The notes beneath the pieces were generated by a model. The model did no database searches, was not told the origin of the DNA, and was given only the letters and a program-made list of their open reading frames with translations. Positions 62,761 through 64,000 of a stretch of DNA of 64,000 nucleotides are shown here, in pieces. Numbering within the stretch: position 1 is the stretch's first letter; every line of letters starts with the position of its first letter. Source of the DNA: Clostridia bacterium (GTDB lineage: Bacteria; Bacillota; Clostridia; Oscillospirales; CAG-272); NCBI GenBank assembly GCA_017453205.1, contig JAFTKO010000029.1, forward strand, positions 1 to 64,000. Reading direction: 5' to 3'. Position numbers and translations under genes: made by a program.

Positions 62761-62829
62761 GTTTGTTCCGCTCCGATGAGGCTGTTGCACCGTAACAGCC
62801 TCCGGACAACGGGATCGGAAAAGAGAGTT
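62761..62829 (+). promoter_or_regulatory. Compact structured 5' leader, candidate riboswitch
   Basis: The 76-nt leader can fold as an outer 6-bp stem TCCGAT (62772-62777) with ATCGGA (62814-62819). It encloses a 9-bp hairpin GAGGCTGTT (62778-62786) with AACAGCCTC (62794-62802). The hairpin loop has CCGT (62790-62793) that can pair with ACGG (62809-62812) in the 11-nt bulge, a pseudoknot. TCCG (62772-62775) can also pair with CGGA (62803-62806), so two folds compete. The outer stem ends two to three bases before the purine-rich ribosome binding site AAGAGAG. It does not match a riboswitch class I can recall with confidence. Confidence 0.5.
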
Positions 62830-62836
62830 TTTATTT

Positions 62837-63991
62837 ATGACTTATCAAAAATCATTTCACCCCTCTCATCATCATTTGCATATTTGGACGGACATCGGAC
62901 ATTGGATGCGCAAAAATACGGTACTGTGTATTGCTTTTGCGGCGGCAGCGGTAACCTCTTGTATTGTCCCTCCCGATGCGCAGTACATCGGTTATTTTGA
63001 CCTTAAAACCTTGACCTGTCTGTTTTGCGTGCTTGCCGTGGTGTGCGCATTGAAGAACATCAAGTTTTTTACGATCCTTGCACGCAAGATCGTGGACTGT
63101 ACGGGAAATTTGCGCATGGCATCTCTTGCCTTGGTTTACATCACCTTTATCGGCTCGATGCTGATTGCAAACGACATGGCGCTCCTCACGTTTTTACCGC
63201 TCGGTTATTTTGTGCTTTCCTCCACGGGCAAGGATAAATACATGGCGTTTGTGTTTATCATGCAAAACATTGCCGCAAATCTCGGCGGTATGCTGACACC
63301 GTTCGGCAACCCGCAAAACCTGTATCTTTACACCAAATTCAATATTCCCACAGGGGAATTTATGCAGATCATGCTCTTGCCGTTTTTGGCGGCGATTGCG
63401 CTGATCACGGTCTCTTGTCTCTTCCTGCCGCGTGAGCCGCTTGCCATTACCGAGGAATGCCCCTACAAGCTAAAGGGAAAACGCACGGCGCTTTATCTTG
63501 TGCTGTTTGTGCTCTCCATCGTAATTGTGTTCCGCGTCATTCCCTATTGGATCGGTCTGATCGTAATTCCCCTTGTATTGCTGTTTGCCGATCGCGACGC
63601 TTTGCGCAAGGTGGATTACCCTCTGCTCCTTACCTTTGTTTGTTTCTTTATTTTTTCGGGTAACATGGCGCGCATCCCCGCGGTCAGCCATTTGTTCTCG
63701 GAGTTGCTCCGTAAGAACACCTTGCTTGTCAGCGTACTCTCTTGCCAAGTGATCAGCAATGTCCCGTCCGCGATCCTGCTCTCACAGTTTACCGCAGATT
63801 ATCCCGCGCTCCTACTTGGTGTCAATATCGGCGGTACGGGAACGCTGATCTCCTCACTGGCAAGCCTTATCACTTTTCGTGAATACACCTCGCACAATCC
63901 CGGAAAAGCGGGAAAATATATTTTTCTGTTTTCTCTATTCAATTTTACTTTTCTTATTTTGTTAACGGTACTTTCATCGTTTTTGGTATAA
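62837..63991 (+). CDS. SLC13/ArsB-NhaD superfamily ion or dicarboxylate transporter
   Basis: 384 aa. His-rich cytoplasmic start (FHPSHHHLHIW), then about ten membrane helices. Internal duplicated helical-hairpin motifs typical of the ion-transporter superfamily: MLIANDMALLTFLPLGY with NDM near 114, IAANLGGMLTPFGNPQNLYL near 150 (the G-x-P-N-loop), FSGNMARIP and SNVPSAILL near 305, then VNIGGTGTLISSLASLI near 328. The substrate (citrate, other carboxylate, arsenite or cation) cannot be told. GAGAG ribosome binding site with a T-rich gap. Preceded by a structured leader. Confidence 0.85.
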   Translation: MTYQKSFHPSHHHLHIWTDIGHWMRKNTVLCIAFAAAAVTSCIVPPDAQYIGYFDLKTLTCLFCVLAVVCALKNIKFFTILARKIVDCTGNLRMASLALVYITFIGSMLIANDMALLTFLPLGYFVLSSTGKDKYMAFVFIMQNIAANLGGMLTPFGNPQNLYLYTKFNIPTGEFMQIMLLPFLAAIALITVSCLFLPREPLAITEECPYKLKGKRTALYLVLFVLSIVIVFRVIPYWIGLIVIPLVLLFADRDALRKVDYPLLLTFVCFFIFSGNMARIPAVSHLFSELLRKNTLLVSVLSCQVISNVPSAILLSQFTADYPALLLGVNIGGTGTLISSLASLITFREYTSHNPGKAGKYIFLFSLFNFTFLILLTVLSSFLV

Positions 63992-64000
63992 ACACAAATA

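Noticed and set aside
62761..62836. Transporter leader as a fluoride (crcB) riboswitch
   Set aside because: It shares a GATGAGGC stretch, but the downstream conserved segments and pseudoknot positions of that class are not there as I recall them.

Overview
The window reads as one chromosomal stretch of a spore-former-type Firmicute of class Clostridia, most like a gut Oscillospiraceae/Ruminococcaceae-type genome. I cannot name the genus. Supporting signs are a Gram-positive PolC, IreB, AddAB, SpoIIID and PdaA-type sporulation genes, a complete run of MEP-pathway genes, clear -35/-10 promoters with mostly 17-bp spacers, AGGAGG-type ribosome binding sites, and several TTG/GTG starts. No phage, transposase, IS element or CRISPR array was seen. 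Most of the window is ordinary core genome with short accessory islands.

Layout. 1-900: two degenerate copies of a repeat block flank a truncated, stop-interrupted coding remnant. 1029-1454: a small flavodoxin-like protein. 1705-14829 (minus): the conserved translation/cell-envelope cluster rpsB-tsf // pyrH-frr-uppS-cdsA-dxr-rseP-ispG-polC, with a terminator after tsf and a fresh promoter before pyrH. 15157-17044: a PHP-fold protein that has lost its metal ligands, spoIIID, and a SpoU/TrmH methyltransferase. 17047-22088 (minus): Mbeg1-like lipase, DUF1846 protein, M18 aminopeptidase, 2-hydroxyacid dehydrogenase. 22261-25106 (plus): ireB, ribF, a DacA-like protein with an altered third motif, DUF6472. 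25145-27372: divergent AraC regulator and GH4 glycosidase, a small sugar-use island. 27420-36571: membrane proteins, an ABC exporter, a DUF624-like protein, two tandem polysaccharide deacetylases, a propeller-like protein, and the SPFH/NfeD pair. 36839-43086 (plus): apgM-lepB-rbgA-rnhB-yraN-dipeptidase-thrC. 43157-47641: DUF1540, metallophosphoesterase, and the proteostasis run tig-clpP-clpX. 47686-49369: a Cys-rich protein, a small lipoprotein, a mini-hairpin repeat and tRNA-Val(GAC). 49518-54675 (minus): htrA, response regulator, histidine kinase, rlmA, glycosyltransferase. 54885-62440 (plus): QueG-like protein, addB, addA. 62837-63991: an SLC13-type transporter behind a compact structured 5' leader.

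How the genes work together: the 1.7-14.8 kb cluster joins translation (S2, EF-Ts, RRF), UMP supply, isoprenoid and undecaprenyl-lipid synthesis, phospholipid synthesis, intramembrane proteolysis and replication. tig/clpP/clpX and htrA with its two-component system cover protein folding and envelope quality control. PdaA, DacA and SpoIIID point to spore/cell-wall remodelling. AddAB is the RecBCD-type recombination nuclease.

Best candidates for something undescribed: (1) the 76-nt leader before the SLC13 transporter, which can fold as a 6-bp outer stem enclosing a 9-bp hairpin whose loop can pair with the downstream bulge; (2) the ATTTCAC-linked mini-hairpin array at 49171-49242; (3) the duplicated repeat block around a gene remnant at 101-892. 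No striking new defence or biosynthetic system was found.
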